Shown: positions 24,729 through 33,580 of the stretch, one piece after another
Numbering within the stretch: the first letter of the stretch is position 1
Layout: every line of letters starts with the position of its first letter
DNA from: Desulfatitalea tepidiphila
GTDB taxonomy: Bacteria > Desulfobacterota > Desulfobacteria > Desulfobacterales > Desulfosarcinaceae
Direction of reading: 5' to 3'
NCBI RefSeq assembly: GCF_001293685.1
Contig: NZ_BCAG01000003.1
Coordinates: 1,054,001 to 1,118,000 of the forward strand
DNA: 64,000 nt
The notes under the pieces: generated by a model
Seen by the model: only the letters and a program-made list of their open reading frames with translations
The model's database searches: none
Told to the model about the DNA's origin: nothing
Made by a program: the position numbers and the translations under genes

Positions 24729-25229
24729 ATGCCCAAAGGAACAAAACACCGGTTCGCGCACGTCTGCATATTGGTAAAGGATATCGATACGGCCATTGAG
24801 CACTATACACGCATCTTAAAGGCGGTGGCGCCGCAGATGCTCGCGGAGAAAGTCGTCAAGCAGGAAGGGCGCATGGGTAATGACCACTATCTGACGGCCT
24901 TCTTTCCCGCAATCGGAGAGGCCTGCGATATCCAATTGCTGCAGCCGGTAAATGCCGATTCGGCTATCGCGCGGCGGTTGGCTAAACATGGAGAGGGCGT
25001 GCACCACATTGCTTTTACCACGGGCCATCTTGAGGATACCTTTCGAGAACTCAAAGAGCAGGGGGTGCAGCTGCACGGTGATAATTTTCTCAAGGACGGC
25101 AGCAACCCGAAGCTACAACTTGTCTGGATACATCCGGAATACGCCCACGGCGTGCTGATCGAGGTGATGGACGAGTATCGACTGGAGGATGGGTTGATTA
25201 AGGAAGTGCAAGGCAGTGTGGAAGATTGA
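24729..25229 (+). CDS. VOC (glyoxalase/methylmalonyl-CoA epimerase-like) protein
   Basis: The protein has 166 residues, starting MPKGTKHRFAHVCILVKDID. An in-frame start 23 codons earlier lies inside the PAS relic and is rejected. Two beta-alpha-beta-beta-beta units give the metal ligands: His in FAHVCILV, His in GEGVHHIAF and Glu in GVLIEVMDE, the pattern of methylmalonyl-CoA epimerase and related VOC enzymes. The substrate is not determinable. No propionate-pathway genes are adjacent. The receiver gene follows after 21 bp. Confidence 0.75.
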   Translation: MPKGTKHRFAHVCILVKDIDTAIEHYTRILKAVAPQMLAEKVVKQEGRMGNDHYLTAFFPAIGEACDIQLLQPVNADSAIARRLAKHGEGVHHIAFTTGHLEDTFRELKEQGVQLHGDNFLKDGSNPKLQLVWIHPEYAHGVLIEVMDEYRLEDGLIKEVQGSVED

Positions 25230-25250
25230 AAGATTGCTGAGGCTGTTGAG

Positions 25251-25625
25251 GTGAACAAGTATCGTATTCTCATAGTCGATGACGAGCAGGCCATTCGTGA
25301 TGTACTAAAAGAATGGCTGGAAACCAACGGTTATGAAGTGGCCGTCGCTCTGGGCGCCGAGGATGTCATTTGGCTGTCGGACTGGCAATGGAAGGGTTTT
25401 GACTGTATCGTTACCGGGATCAATCAACCCGGCTTAAATGGTTTGGAATTTACAAACCTTGTAAAATGTTGTGATGGTCCCCCAGTTGTCGTCATGACTG
25501 GATACCAATCTGAAGAAGTCAGGCCAATCGCCTGCAGGCTCGGTGCAGCGGCCTTTATGAATAAACCGTTTAATCTTGATGATTTTTTGCAAATTATTGA
25601 TGACTGCTGCCGAAAGAGGCATTAA
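25251..25625 (+). CDS. Receiver-domain protein lacking the phosphoacceptor Asp
   Basis: The protein has 124 residues; GTG start after TTGAG. It keeps the acidic pair (ILIVDDEQ), Thr (VVMTGYQ) and Lys (FMNKPFN), but the phosphoacceptor position reads DCIVTGINQPGLNG, Gly where Asp is expected. It is thus a pseudo-receiver, either phosphorylation-independent or inactive. It is 21 bp after the VOC gene. Its 5' end is copied as a relic at 16962 and its 3' end at 35437. Confidence 0.8.
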   Translation: MNKYRILIVDDEQAIRDVLKEWLETNGYEVAVALGAEDVIWLSDWQWKGFDCIVTGINQPGLNGLEFTNLVKCCDGPPVVVMTGYQSEEVRPIACRLGAAAFMNKPFNLDDFLQIIDDCCRKRH

Positions 25626-26064
25626 CACCCTCCGTCCTAAAATCATCAACGAAGTTCTGGCGGCGTGTCCTCCGGTTTTGAATCACGGGGCGGCATTTTC
25701 AAAACAGCTTGACATAATATCCCATAACAAGCATTGTCCAAATAGTTCCTTTAATCCCACCTTTCATTGAACAGTTCCATAACCTTGGCTTTCCGGAGTC
25801 GAATATGGCCGGACAACTGCCACAGGATACCTGTTTTGGTGCCTCAAAGGTTTGGCGCGCCCTTTCAATTCAATTTATCGGTCCCTACGTAAAGTTGGAG
25901 CGACTCAAATTACCTGATTAAGCCTTCAGGGAACTGATCGTCTCTTGGAGGCAGGGTGTAGATCGTTATTCCGCATTGATTTGAAACTGTATTACGGTAG
26001 CGGTCTTAAGAGTATATTTTTCAGAAAGAATCTTCAAAACCCGGCAAATAATAAGGAGGACTCT
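25626..26064. other. Gene-free spacer after receiver
   Basis: The first 35 bp (CACCCTCCGTCCTAAAATCA) resemble the relic family at 3591. The remainder has only a 38-codon ORF (25805-25921) without support. Confidence 0.35.
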
Positions 26065-26391
26065 ATGACTGTTTTAGCGATTGATATCCAATACCCATTA
26101 AACAAAAACACAGAAGTCGTGGCTGCATGGTTCAGGGCCATAGAAAAATATCCGCAGCCAGAAGGTCTTTTTACTACGTTGCTGGACAATGTTGTTAGGG
26201 TCGACAAAAAGGGCGTTAAGGTCTTGGCGGCGTATCTGATCAATCCTGGAAAATATGATGGTGCGTCTTCCTATTGGGTCAATTTTATGAAAGAATATTG
26301 GGATATTGAAGGCTTTAGTTATGAATTTTCAACCTGGCTGACAATAGAGGAGGCAATGGGGGTAATCGACCAACAGGCACCTGGAAGATAA
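26065..26391 (+). CDS. Small hypothetical protein
   Basis: The protein has 108 residues; AAGGAGGA lies 4-5 nt before the ATG, a strong site that rules out the longer frame. It reads MTVLAIDIQYPLNKNTEVVA, then a central VRVDKKGVKVLAAYLINPGK and a Trp/Phe-rich second half ending in a helical tail. The layout (short beta strands, one long helix) suggests an alpha/beta single-domain cytosolic protein. I cannot name the family. It precedes a ferredoxin-like pseudogene and an SDR gene. Confidence 0.6.
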   Translation: MTVLAIDIQYPLNKNTEVVAAWFRAIEKYPQPEGLFTTLLDNVVRVDKKGVKVLAAYLINPGKYDGASSYWVNFMKEYWDIEGFSYEFSTWLTIEEAMGVIDQQAPGR

Positions 26392-26447
26392 AATGCTACC
26401 CAGTTGTCAGCAAGAATTTAGTCTGACGATAAAATAGGAGCCAAACC

Positions 26448-26675
26448 ATGAATGAATAAAAACATATTGAACTCGCACATGTCCTTAATACACTCCCGAA
26501 TGGATTTCCAGCAACCGATTCGGGTGTGGAAATCCGCTTATTGAAAAGGATTTTCCGACCGGAAGATGCCGAACTCTTTTGTGATTTGAGGCTGGATTTT
26601 GAAACACCAAAGCAAATATCTGCGCGAACAGGCAGGCCCCTTGAAGGATTAGAGCACCATGATGAGTATTTTTAA
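26448..26675 (+). pseudogene. Broken N-terminus of a ferredoxin-type (4Fe-4S) protein
   Basis: ATG at 26448 follows AGGAG but codon 4 is TAA. Beyond it the frame reads LNTLPNGFPATDSGVEIRLL then KRIFRPEDAELFCDL and TGRPLEGLE before TAA at 26673. This resembles the N-terminal helical domain that precedes the clusters in 4Fe-4S proteins of sulfate reducers. No CxxCxxC cluster motif remains. The SDR start codon (26659) lies in its last codons, so the original gene was cut there. Confidence 0.6.
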
Positions 26676-27495
26676 AGACAAAGTGGCTATCGTGACAGGA
26701 GGGGCGGGTGGTATCGGAAAAGGTTTATGTGAAGAACTCTGCAAGCATGACGCCATAGTGATCGCTACCGATATCAACGACAACAAATTGAAAAAAACAG
26801 TGAAAAAAATATGCGATACCTATGGCAGGTGTTCGGCAGTGACATTTAGCTCGACAGACTATGATGCCTTTAAAAAGTGCATTGAAGACACGGCAGCACG
26901 CGAGGGACGATTAGATTATATTTTCAACAATGCCGGTGTTGGCATCTGTGCTGAATGTCATGTAAGTGAGGTTGAACATTGGAAACAAGTGCTGGATGTA
27001 AACCTCTACGGGGTGATATATGGATCTTTGATCGCCTACAAAATAATGGAAAAACAGGGTTTTGGCCACATTGTGAACATGAGCTCGGTTGAAGGGCTGA
27101 TACCATTTCCCCTGGCATCTCCCTATGTGACAAGCAAGTTTGGCGTGATGGGGCTTTCACAGGCCATGTGGGTCGAAGGTCATGATCTTGGAATCAAAGT
27201 AAGCGTGGTATGCCCTGGTTTCATTAAAACCGATATTTTCGATGTTTCTCCAATGATTGGAGTGGATGTGACGAAATGGCTGGCGGCTAATGCAAAATGG
27301 GAACGGTTTGGAATCTCCCCCGAAAAATGCGCCAAGCTTATATTGACCGGGGTTGCAAAGGACAAAGCCATTATCCCTGTCACCTTTTTAGCGAAATTCT
27401 TCTGGCTGCTGGCCCGAATTAGCCCAAACTTAATTCTCAAGACGATTTTAAAAGATTTTCGGACTTGGCGGAAGGCGGTCCGAGTCCCATTATGA
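26659..27495 (+). CDS. Short-chain dehydrogenase/reductase (SDR)
   Basis: The protein has 278 residues: classical SDR with nucleotide-binding TGGAGGIGKG near residue 12, NNAGVG, catalytic Ser in IVNMSSVEG, and YVTSK (Tyr and Lys). Asp at the end of beta 2 (ATDIND) favours NAD(H). The C-terminal extension (AKFFWLLARISPNLILKTI) is hydrophobic and may bind membrane or a lipid substrate. Start ATG 26659 or 26662. The substrate is unknown. Confidence 0.85.
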   Translation: MMSIFKDKVAIVTGGAGGIGKGLCEELCKHDAIVIATDINDNKLKKTVKKICDTYGRCSAVTFSSTDYDAFKKCIEDTAAREGRLDYIFNNAGVGICAECHVSEVEHWKQVLDVNLYGVIYGSLIAYKIMEKQGFGHIVNMSSVEGLIPFPLASPYVTSKFGVMGLSQAMWVEGHDLGIKVSVVCPGFIKTDIFDVSPMIGVDVTKWLAANAKWERFGISPEKCAKLILTGVAKDKAIIPVTFLAKFFWLLARISPNLILKTILKDFRTWRKAVRVPL

Positions 27496-27772
27496 GACTT
27501 CAGGCACCTTATTGCCCTTCCGATTGAAGAGATGCTGAGGGCAATTGTTGCACCTTATTGTTGTTTGCAAACAAGTTTCTCAATTGCGCAAACATCAATC
27601 AGTACCGGGATTCGGTCGGTGTCGCCCTGGGTATGTTGAGAGCAACAATGACGGCATTATGCAACCACTGGCATATACAGCCTGAAGCCAATGGCTTTAA
27701 TCAGTGAGGCATGGCAGAATTTGGTCCGCGTGTGATTCTCTTCATATAAAAATTGCAACAGGAAGGACCCAC
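27496..27772. other. Spacer with possible hairpin
   Basis: ATTGCCCT at 27511 pairs with AGGGCAAT at 27538 across a 19-nt loop after the SDR stop. There is no T-run, so a terminator is not established. Confidence 0.3.
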
Positions 27773-27949
27773 ATGCTCAGTAAACCTGAATCGAGCAAAT
27801 GTTCAGACGATACCGAGCAAATCGTTATAAACCTTCCTTGCCGGCTGATCGAAAGAGCGCAGAAATATGCCGATGAGCACGGCAACAGCGTCACAGGTGT
27901 GATCATCGAGGCCCTGGATGCGCTACTGGGAGGCCGGACAACCAGATGA
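27773..27949 (+). CDS. Ribbon-helix-helix protein (copy 2)
   Basis: The protein has 58 residues. GGAAGGA precedes ATG 27773, giving a better-defined start than copy 1. The core TEQIVINLPCRLIERAQKYA and NSVTGVIIEALDALLGG match 3369-3581 with two substitutions. The fold is that of CopG/Arc DNA-binding dimers. Ten bases later begins the same small-membrane relic as after copy 1 (MLPKIIGIIS). No toxin gene is next to it. Confidence 0.7.
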   Translation: MLSKPESSKCSDDTEQIVINLPCRLIERAQKYADEHGNSVTGVIIEALDALLGGRTTR

Positions 27950-27958
27950 TTTACTCAG

Positions 27959-27995
27959 ATGCTCCCCAAAATCATCGGCATCATATCACTAGACG
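27959..27995 (+). pseudogene. Relic of the 52-residue membrane protein family (first codons)
   Basis: ATGCTCCCCAAAATCATCGG reads MLPKIIGIIS and then breaks off. This is the start-codon end of the family whose fuller copy is at 3591. Confidence 0.5.
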
Positions 27996-28018
27996 ACCCA
28001 ATTTTGATTTACCATTTT

Positions 28019-28300
28019 TCATTCACCCCGATCCACCCGCTCCTTCAGTTCCGTTCCCACCTTGAAAAACGGCAGGCGTTTGGGCTTGACCGTTACAATT
28101 TCTCCGCTTTTGGGGTTGCGCCCCGTGTAGCTATCGTACTCTTTGACTTTGAAGGAACACAGCCCCCGGATCTCCACGCGGTCGCCGTTGATGAGTGCAT
28201 CTGATAAGTGGTTGAAAAACAGGTTGACCACGTTTTTGGATTGCGCCCTGGAAAGTCCTTGCTCCTCTGCCAACTTCGTTATCAATTCGAGTTTGTTCAT
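28019..28300 (-). CDS. HU/IHF-family DNA-binding protein (copy 3)
   Basis: The protein has 93 residues from ATG 28300, with GGAG 5 nt upstream. It is more diverged than the other two (LITKLAEEQGLSRAQSKNVV) but has the same central RVEIRGLCSF and arm GRNPKSGEIVTVKPKRLPFF. It is on the opposite strand and not followed by a PAS gene. Three intact HU-like genes plus one relic in 27 kb is unusual. Confidence 0.9.
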   Translation of the reverse strand: MNKLELITKLAEEQGLSRAQSKNVVNLFFNHLSDALINGDRVEIRGLCSFKVKEYDSYTGRNPKSGEIVTVKPKRLPFFKVGTELKERVDRGE

Positions 28301-28721
28301 GGATACTCCATGGGTAATGGTCATTGGTAGGATTCCGGATTTGTATTGCCATATGGGCTAACGGTCAAGAATATAATGGGAAAATGGTTTAAGAGGATCA
28401 TTTCATTATGCCGCATTGCTCGAAAACATTACACAATCCGTAAGGCCTGGAATACCCCATCGATGACCCGGGGGTACCAACCATATGCACATCTGATATC
28501 AATCAAAAATCATCGTCTGAAAATCGAATGGGAAATCGGTCTCAAAGGTATTGAAGGAGCGATGGCTAATGAAATTTGAAACCAAATGCGAAACAGGGTA
28601 ACTTCATTGCGGTATAATTAAAATTGCCGGTGACCTGGACAGGGATCAAACCATAATTTTTACCGGCAAGCCCTTCCCCAATGGACGGACCCATTGCGGA
28701 AGGGAAAAAGGAGTATGGACA
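28301..28721. other. Promoter-side spacer of the kinase operon
   Basis: No gene is supported. It is the leader of the kinase/NtrC operon, with AAGGAG at its end. I could not find a clean sigma-54 or sigma-70 promoter. Confidence 0.3.
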
Positions 28722-29873
28722 ATGGTGGACCGGAGTGTTGTAGAAGAGCAGTTAGAGCTGATCGAGCGCAACAAGGAGCTCTCCTGTCTATACGAGATCG
28801 CCAAGATCATCGCCCCTTCGGACAGGTCCTTCTCAGACGTATTACAGGCAATAGTTTCCATATTGCCATCGGCCTTTCACTATCCTGGAAGAGTGGGGGC
28901 TAGCATCCGGGTAGACGACCAAGTATTCACGACAGACGGTTTTAGTCCAACCACCAGCAGAATAAACGCCACACTGACGATTGAGGGGCGCCCCAAGGGA
29001 ATGATCGAGGTCTTTTACAAGCAGTTTAAAGAGGATGCGGATGGTGATGGGCAAGGCCATTTTTTGACGGAAGAAACCAACCTGCTGCAAACCATTGCAC
29101 GCCAAGTCTCCTTGATGATCGAGATAAAGCTGGCCAATGAAAAACAGGCCCGGCTGGAAAGTCAGTTGCGTCATGCGGATCGTTTGGCCAAAATCGGGCA
29201 ATTGACGGCCGGCGTGGCCCATGAGCTCAATGAGCCGTTGTCGGGCATTCTGGGTTTTGCGCAGTTGGCATTGAAAAAGATCGATACCCCAGAGCAGGCT
29301 GCCCGTTATCTGGATCGCATCGTGCAGTCGTGCCTGCATGCCCGCGAAATCATCAAAAAAATGATGCTGTTCAGCAGTCCCATGCCCCAGCACATGGTGC
29401 GGGTGGATTTGAATCAGTTGCTGACTGATGGAATGTCATTCATTGTTCCCCGCTTCGAGGGATCCGGGATTCGGTTTGATGCTGATTTTGATCCCGCTTT
29501 GCCGAACATCTCCGCGGATGCGTCCCAGATCACCCAGGTATTGGTCAACTTGGTGATCAACGCGATCCACGCCATGCCCGATGGTGGCGTCTTGACGGTG
29601 AAAACCGTTTGTATTGAGGGCAAATCCTGCTTAATCGTGCAAGATACCGGCGTCGGAATGGATACCAAAACCCTGGAGCAGATTTTTTTGCCGTTTTTCT
29701 CCACTAAGGATGTGGACCATGGCACTGGCTTGGGACTGTCTGTCGTCCACGGTATTCTATCCGCTCATGACGCGACCATCGATGTTCAAAGTCAATTCGG
29801 TCGAGGTACTGTTTTTACCATCGCTTTTCCGGCTATCGAAGGAGGTGATTGCGGCAAAGGCGGCGATCCTTGA
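28722..29873 (+). CDS. Sensor histidine kinase (NtrB-like) paired with NtrC-type regulator
   Basis: The protein has 383 residues. GAF-like sensor (about 10-130), coiled coil, HisKA with IGQLTAGVAHELNEPLSGIL (His near 160), HATPase_c with NLVINAIHAMPDGG, DTGVGMD, and GTGLGLSVVHGI. It is soluble. SD AAGGAG lies 8 nt upstream. The NtrC-family gene follows after 84 bp, so this is a dedicated two-component pair. The trigger is unknown. Confidence 0.9.
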   Translation: MVDRSVVEEQLELIERNKELSCLYEIAKIIAPSDRSFSDVLQAIVSILPSAFHYPGRVGASIRVDDQVFTTDGFSPTTSRINATLTIEGRPKGMIEVFYKQFKEDADGDGQGHFLTEETNLLQTIARQVSLMIEIKLANEKQARLESQLRHADRLAKIGQLTAGVAHELNEPLSGILGFAQLALKKIDTPEQAARYLDRIVQSCLHAREIIKKMMLFSSPMPQHMVRVDLNQLLTDGMSFIVPRFEGSGIRFDADFDPALPNISADASQITQVLVNLVINAIHAMPDGGVLTVKTVCIEGKSCLIVQDTGVGMDTKTLEQIFLPFFSTKDVDHGTGLGLSVVHGILSAHDATIDVQSQFGRGTVFTIAFPAIEGGDCGKGGDP

Positions 29874-29957
29874 CACAGACATACATTTACGTTTGCAGCG
29901 TACCAGGTTTTCCGGATAATCCTGCGCGGCATTTTTTAGGGACCATGGAGGAGGAAT

Positions 29958-31295
29958 ATGAGTGGCGCGGACGATTTTAATGCGCAAGATTTCAGCATCC
30001 TGGTGGTGGATGATTCGGTCGATGCCCGCGAGGTGATCCAGGCCAATCTGGAAGACGAGGGTTATGCCGTGCACACCTGTTCCAGTGTGGATCAAGCGTT
30101 ACAGATGTTGTCCCAATCCGACTTCGATATCATTGTCACCGATCTGAGAATGCCCAGAGTCAGTGGTTTGGCGCTGATCCGCCACGTCAGGCAACACCTG
30201 CCGGCCGTGGAGATCATGATGATCACCGGGTATCCCTCTATCGAGGGCGCCGTCGAGGCGGTCAAAAGTGGCGCCGAGCACTATCTGGCCAAACCTTTCA
30301 CCGATTCGGAACTGATCGAAGCAGTGGGTGCCATCGCAAGGAAGGTGCTCCGCAAGCGATTGGCGCACGACAAGGTTACGCCTGCAGAAACCTACGGCAT
30401 CGTGGGCCAATCGTTACCCATGCAAAGGGTTTTCCGGTTGATCAGCAAGGCCGGACTCACCGATGCGAATGTCCATATCAGCGGGGAGAGCGGCACGGGC
30501 AAGGAGATGGTGGCACGGGCCATCCATTACGCCGGAGCCCGCCGCACTGAGCCATTTGTGTCGGTCAACTGCACCGCAGTGCCGGAAAGCCTGATCGAAA
30601 GTGAGTTGTTTGGCTACGTCAAAGGCGCATTCACCGGCGCCGGCAATGCCCGCACCGGTTTTTTCGAAATCGCCAATGGCGGAACCCTATTCCTGGACGA
30701 GATCGGTGACGCCAGCCTGGCCATGCAGGCCAAACTGTTGCGCGCCATCCAGGAAAAAACCATTTACAGGGTGGGATCCAGCCGGGCCATTCATGTGGAT
30801 ACCCGTTTGATCTGCGCGACCAATAAGGATCTGCTCCAATTGATAGGCAATGGGCTTTTTCGTGAAGATTTGTACTATCGCATCAACGTGATCGATATCC
30901 CCCTGCCGCCCTTGCGCGACCGCGGCGATGATCTTTTTTTGCTGATAAAACACTTCCACGCCAAGTTCACCAAAGAGATGGGGGCGGATGCGCCGCGGTT
31001 CAGCGATGAGGTGCTGCGCCGCTTGAAGGCATATCGATGGCCGGGCAACGTGCGGGAGCTGGAGAACCTGGTGCAGAAACTGGTGTTGATGGCCGACGGC
31101 CCGAAAATCGATGTGGCAGATTTGCCGCCTGCCATGAAAAGCTGGGTCGAACCGTCCTGGCGATTGGACCGCAGCCTGGCCGAAATGGAAGCCGAGTACA
31201 TTCGGCAGGTATTGGAAAGCGTCCATGGCAACAAATCAAAAGCTGCCGAGATCCTAAAAATAGACCGAAAGACGGTGCGCGATAAGCTAAGATAA
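29958..31295 (+). CDS. Sigma-54-dependent response regulator (NtrC family)
   Basis: The protein has 445 residues: receiver (about 12-125; VVDDS, Asp in [19 protein letters not shown]), AAA+ domain (about 145-380; Walker A GESGTGKE, sigma-54 contact loop KGAFTGA, Walker [19 protein letters not shown]) and Fis HTH (about 405-445; [20 protein letters not shown]). It is complete, with SD GGAGGAGG. It should be phosphorylated by the kinase just upstream and activate sigma-54 promoters. The CBS gene 266 bp downstream may be a target or an operon member. Confidence 0.95.
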   Translation: MSGADDFNAQDFSILVVDDSVDAREVIQANLEDEGYAVHTCSSVDQALQMLSQSDFDIIVTDLRMPRVSGLALIRHVRQHLPAVEIMMITGYPSIEGAVEAVKSGAEHYLAKPFTDSELIEAVGAIARKVLRKRLAHDKVTPAETYGIVGQSLPMQRVFRLISKAGLTDANVHISGESGTGKEMVARAIHYAGARRTEPFVSVNCTAVPESLIESELFGYVKGAFTGAGNARTGFFEIANGGTLFLDEIGDASLAMQAKLLRAIQEKTIYRVGSSRAIHVDTRLICATNKDLLQLIGNGLFREDLYYRINVIDIPLPPLRDRGDDLFLLIKHFHAKFTKEMGADAPRFSDEVLRRLKAYRWPGNVRELENLVQKLVLMADGPKIDVADLPPAMKSWVEPSWRLDRSLAEMEAEYIRQVLESVHGNKSKAAEILKIDRKTVRDKLR

Positions 31296-31560
31296 GATAA
31301 AGCGACTACCGGCAACGCACAGATGGGGCAAATTCTCCCACTGGCCGCTTTTTTCCCATCTGCACCCTCCAGTGTCTCTCCGTAGTCGTCCATCCCACAA
31401 GCACCCATAGTCCCCCCGTCGGGGCTATCCGCAGATGGATCAACCCATTTTACTCTCCTTTACGATGGCATGATAACTGCTCTCATGAAAGGCATCCCGG
31501 CGCCCAATGCTTGTTTCGCGCCTTTCCCGCAATTTTTTGGTCGATTCATGGAGAGTGAAA

Positions 31561-32139
31561 ATGGAAAAGATGAAAGTAAGAGAACTGATGCGTCCCATCG
31601 ATGAGTTCCCCCGCATTTCCAGCCGCGCCACATTTATGGAGGCGGTGGAGAGCCTGGACAGCGCGGATTTGGCCTTCAGGGCCGGCAAGGCCCCCGAACG
31701 CATCGTGCTGGTTTCTGACGAGCGGGGAAGGATCATCGGCAAACTGTCTCCGATCGATGTGGTCAAAGCCCTCGAACCCAATTTCAGCTATATCAATGAT
31801 CTGAAAATCGGGTTCCACAAGCATTTGGTGCAGGCGTCACTGGATTCCATGAAAGAACTCTATCGGGTTTGGCATAATCCCCTGCTCGACCTCTGGCAGA
31901 AGGCTACCAGTATCAGGATTCGTGATTTCATCAATAGGCCGCAACCCGACCAGATGGTTCACGCAGATGATACCATGGACACTGCCTTTCACCGTTTTGT
32001 GGAAGGACGCCATGGTTCGCTATTTGTGCGAGACGGTGGGGAAATTGTCGGCCTGATCCGATTCTCGGATGTCTATCGAAAAATTAAAGAAGCCATGCGA
32101 CTGGCGCCTGTTGGTGAGGCTACGGCCGAAACGGTGTAA
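31561..32139 (+). CDS. CBS-domain pair protein
   Basis: The protein has 192 residues from ATG 31561 (MEKMKVRELMRPID), with GGAG 7 nt upstream. Two CBS repeats (about 5-70 and 125-185; VRELMRPIDEFPRIS and IRDFINRPQPDQMVHADDTM) are separated by a longer helical insert. Such pairs bind adenosyl nucleotides and report energy state. It follows the NtrC gene and precedes the Rnk/GreA-like gene on the same strand, suggesting a stress-response operon. Confidence 0.8.
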   Translation: MEKMKVRELMRPIDEFPRISSRATFMEAVESLDSADLAFRAGKAPERIVLVSDERGRIIGKLSPIDVVKALEPNFSYINDLKIGFHKHLVQASLDSMKELYRVWHNPLLDLWQKATSIRIRDFINRPQPDQMVHADDTMDTAFHRFVEGRHGSLFVRDGGEIVGLIRFSDVYRKIKEAMRLAPVGEATAETV

Positions 32140-32259
32140 TGACCATATGGGTGCGACTATCGCCCGGGCCACCAGGGCTCATATTCGCACCCGCTCGACT
32201 TTAGGGGGCTCGATCCAATCAATACCATTCAAGAAAAGACGTGCAGCTGGAGGTGACGC

Positions 32260-32664
32260 GTGAGTTACAGTCCCATCTATATTACTGCGGAAGACAGGGC
32301 ACGCGTGGAGTGGTTGATGCTGTTTTACGACCTTTTCACGGAGGAGGAACAGAAAAGGATTCGACGTCTGTATTATGAGGTTTCCCAGGGCCTAGTGGTC
32401 AGTGCGGACCAGATTCCGAGCAATGTGGTAACCACCCATTCGCGCATTAAGTTGGAAGAAATAAAGGGCGACACGGAGGTCGCCCTTTATTTGGTGTTTC
32501 CAGACGAGATGAAGCAAGGCTTCGGCCGAGTTTCAATATTGACAGCTATCGGGGCCGCGCTTTTGGGACGCAGGGTAGGTGATATCGTCGAATGTCAGAC
32601 CACCACGGGGGTCCGCCGATTCGCGATTACATCGACCAAACATTTCAATCGAGACAGTGTCTGA
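32260..32664 (+). CDS. GreA/Rnk C-terminal domain protein
   Basis: The protein has 134 residues; GTG start with GGAGGTG upstream. After a helical N-terminus (EDRARVEWLMLFYDLFTEEE) come the Rnk/GreA C-terminal beta fold segments: NVVTTHSRIKLEE, EVALYLVFPDEM, VSILTAIGAALLGRRVGDIV. This matches Rnk (regulator of nucleoside diphosphate kinase), which binds RNA polymerase near the secondary channel. The GreA coiled coil is absent, as in Rnk. Confidence 0.8.
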   Translation: MSYSPIYITAEDRARVEWLMLFYDLFTEEEQKRIRRLYYEVSQGLVVSADQIPSNVVTTHSRIKLEEIKGDTEVALYLVFPDEMKQGFGRVSILTAIGAALLGRRVGDIVECQTTTGVRRFAITSTKHFNRDSV

Positions 32665-32719
32665 AGGCAAGGTCGGCGCTCGACAGGCGAACCGTCGGGC
32701 AACCATACAAATCTCTGCG

Positions 32720-33571
32720 CTACCATTGGGGTTGATTACCGATCCTCAAGCCGGTGACGTCGCCGGCCGTCATCATCGCTATGAATGCATCAGGATCCTT
32801 TTCCAATACGATCTTTTTTAACGAAGCTATGTCCTTTCGATGGATGACCGAAAACAGGATCGTCTTTTCGGTTCCGTGATAGCCACCCTTTCCATTCAGT
32901 TTTGTAATGCCCACCTGATAATTGTGCGTCAGAATATCTGCAATCGCATCGCAGTGATTGGAAATGATGATAGCAGCCTTCCGTTTTTTCATGCCATGAT
33001 AGATGGCATTTGTCGCCTGCATCGCAACTATCGCGTATATGAGCGAATATAAGACCTTGTCGACGGGAAAAAGAAGTGCAGAAACTGCCAATACGCCAAT
33101 ATTGATCACCACGGCACCAGTTCCTATCGAAAGCGAGAAGAGCTTGTGAAATATGACACCGATGATGTCGCTGCCTCCGGTCGAGCCACGGGAGCGTAAT
33201 ATAATCGCCATGCCCAGACCGGTTATGCCGCCTGCAATCACGGCATTAAGCATTTGATCGGGGACTTCTATCTGAAAATCGACCAGGTAAAGCATTGCAG
33301 AATAAATCAACATGCCCCACAACGAATACAAAAAAAATCTAATGCTGACAAAGTATAACCCCAATAAAAAAATCGGGATATTCAGCAATAGGTAGATGGT
33401 GGTTAATGATAGCGCAGGATGAAGATAATATAAGATCAAGGCCGCTCCCGTCAGTCCCCCCGATAAGAAACCTCGAGGGATCAAAAAGGCTTTGACGGCA
33501 AATGCGCATATGCTGCTGCCCAGCGTCAGCAATAAGGTTTGAAGTAGGCTGTCTTTCAATATTCTGATCAT
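32720..33571 (-). CDS. YitT family membrane protein
   Basis: The protein has 283 residues: five to six hydrophobic spans in residues 10-190 (FLIPRGFLSGGLTGAALILY, and the glycine-rich SRGSTGGSDIIG signature), then a soluble C-terminal DUF2179 domain (about 200-283; GITKLNGKGGYHGTEKTILF). This is the standard YitT layout; transport function is unproven in the family. It ends convergent with the Rnk-like gene and lies 9 bp after the FemAB gene on the same strand, so the two are an operon. Confidence 0.85.
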   Translation of the reverse strand: MIRILKDSLLQTLLLTLGSSICAFAVKAFLIPRGFLSGGLTGAALILYYLHPALSLTTIYLLLNIPIFLLGLYFVSIRFFLYSLWGMLIYSAMLYLVDFQIEVPDQMLNAVIAGGITGLGMAIILRSRGSTGGSDIIGVIFHKLFSLSIGTGAVVINIGVLAVSALLFPVDKVLYSLIYAIVAMQATNAIYHGMKKRKAAIIISNHCDAIADILTHNYQVGITKLNGKGGYHGTEKTILFSVIHRKDIASLKKIVLEKDPDAFIAMMTAGDVTGLRIGNQPQW

Positions 33572-33580
33572 GATGCTCTC

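Noticed and set aside
25805-25921. 38-codon ORF after the receiver gene
   Set aside because: No SD and no membrane or domain pattern, unlike the peptide at 61212.
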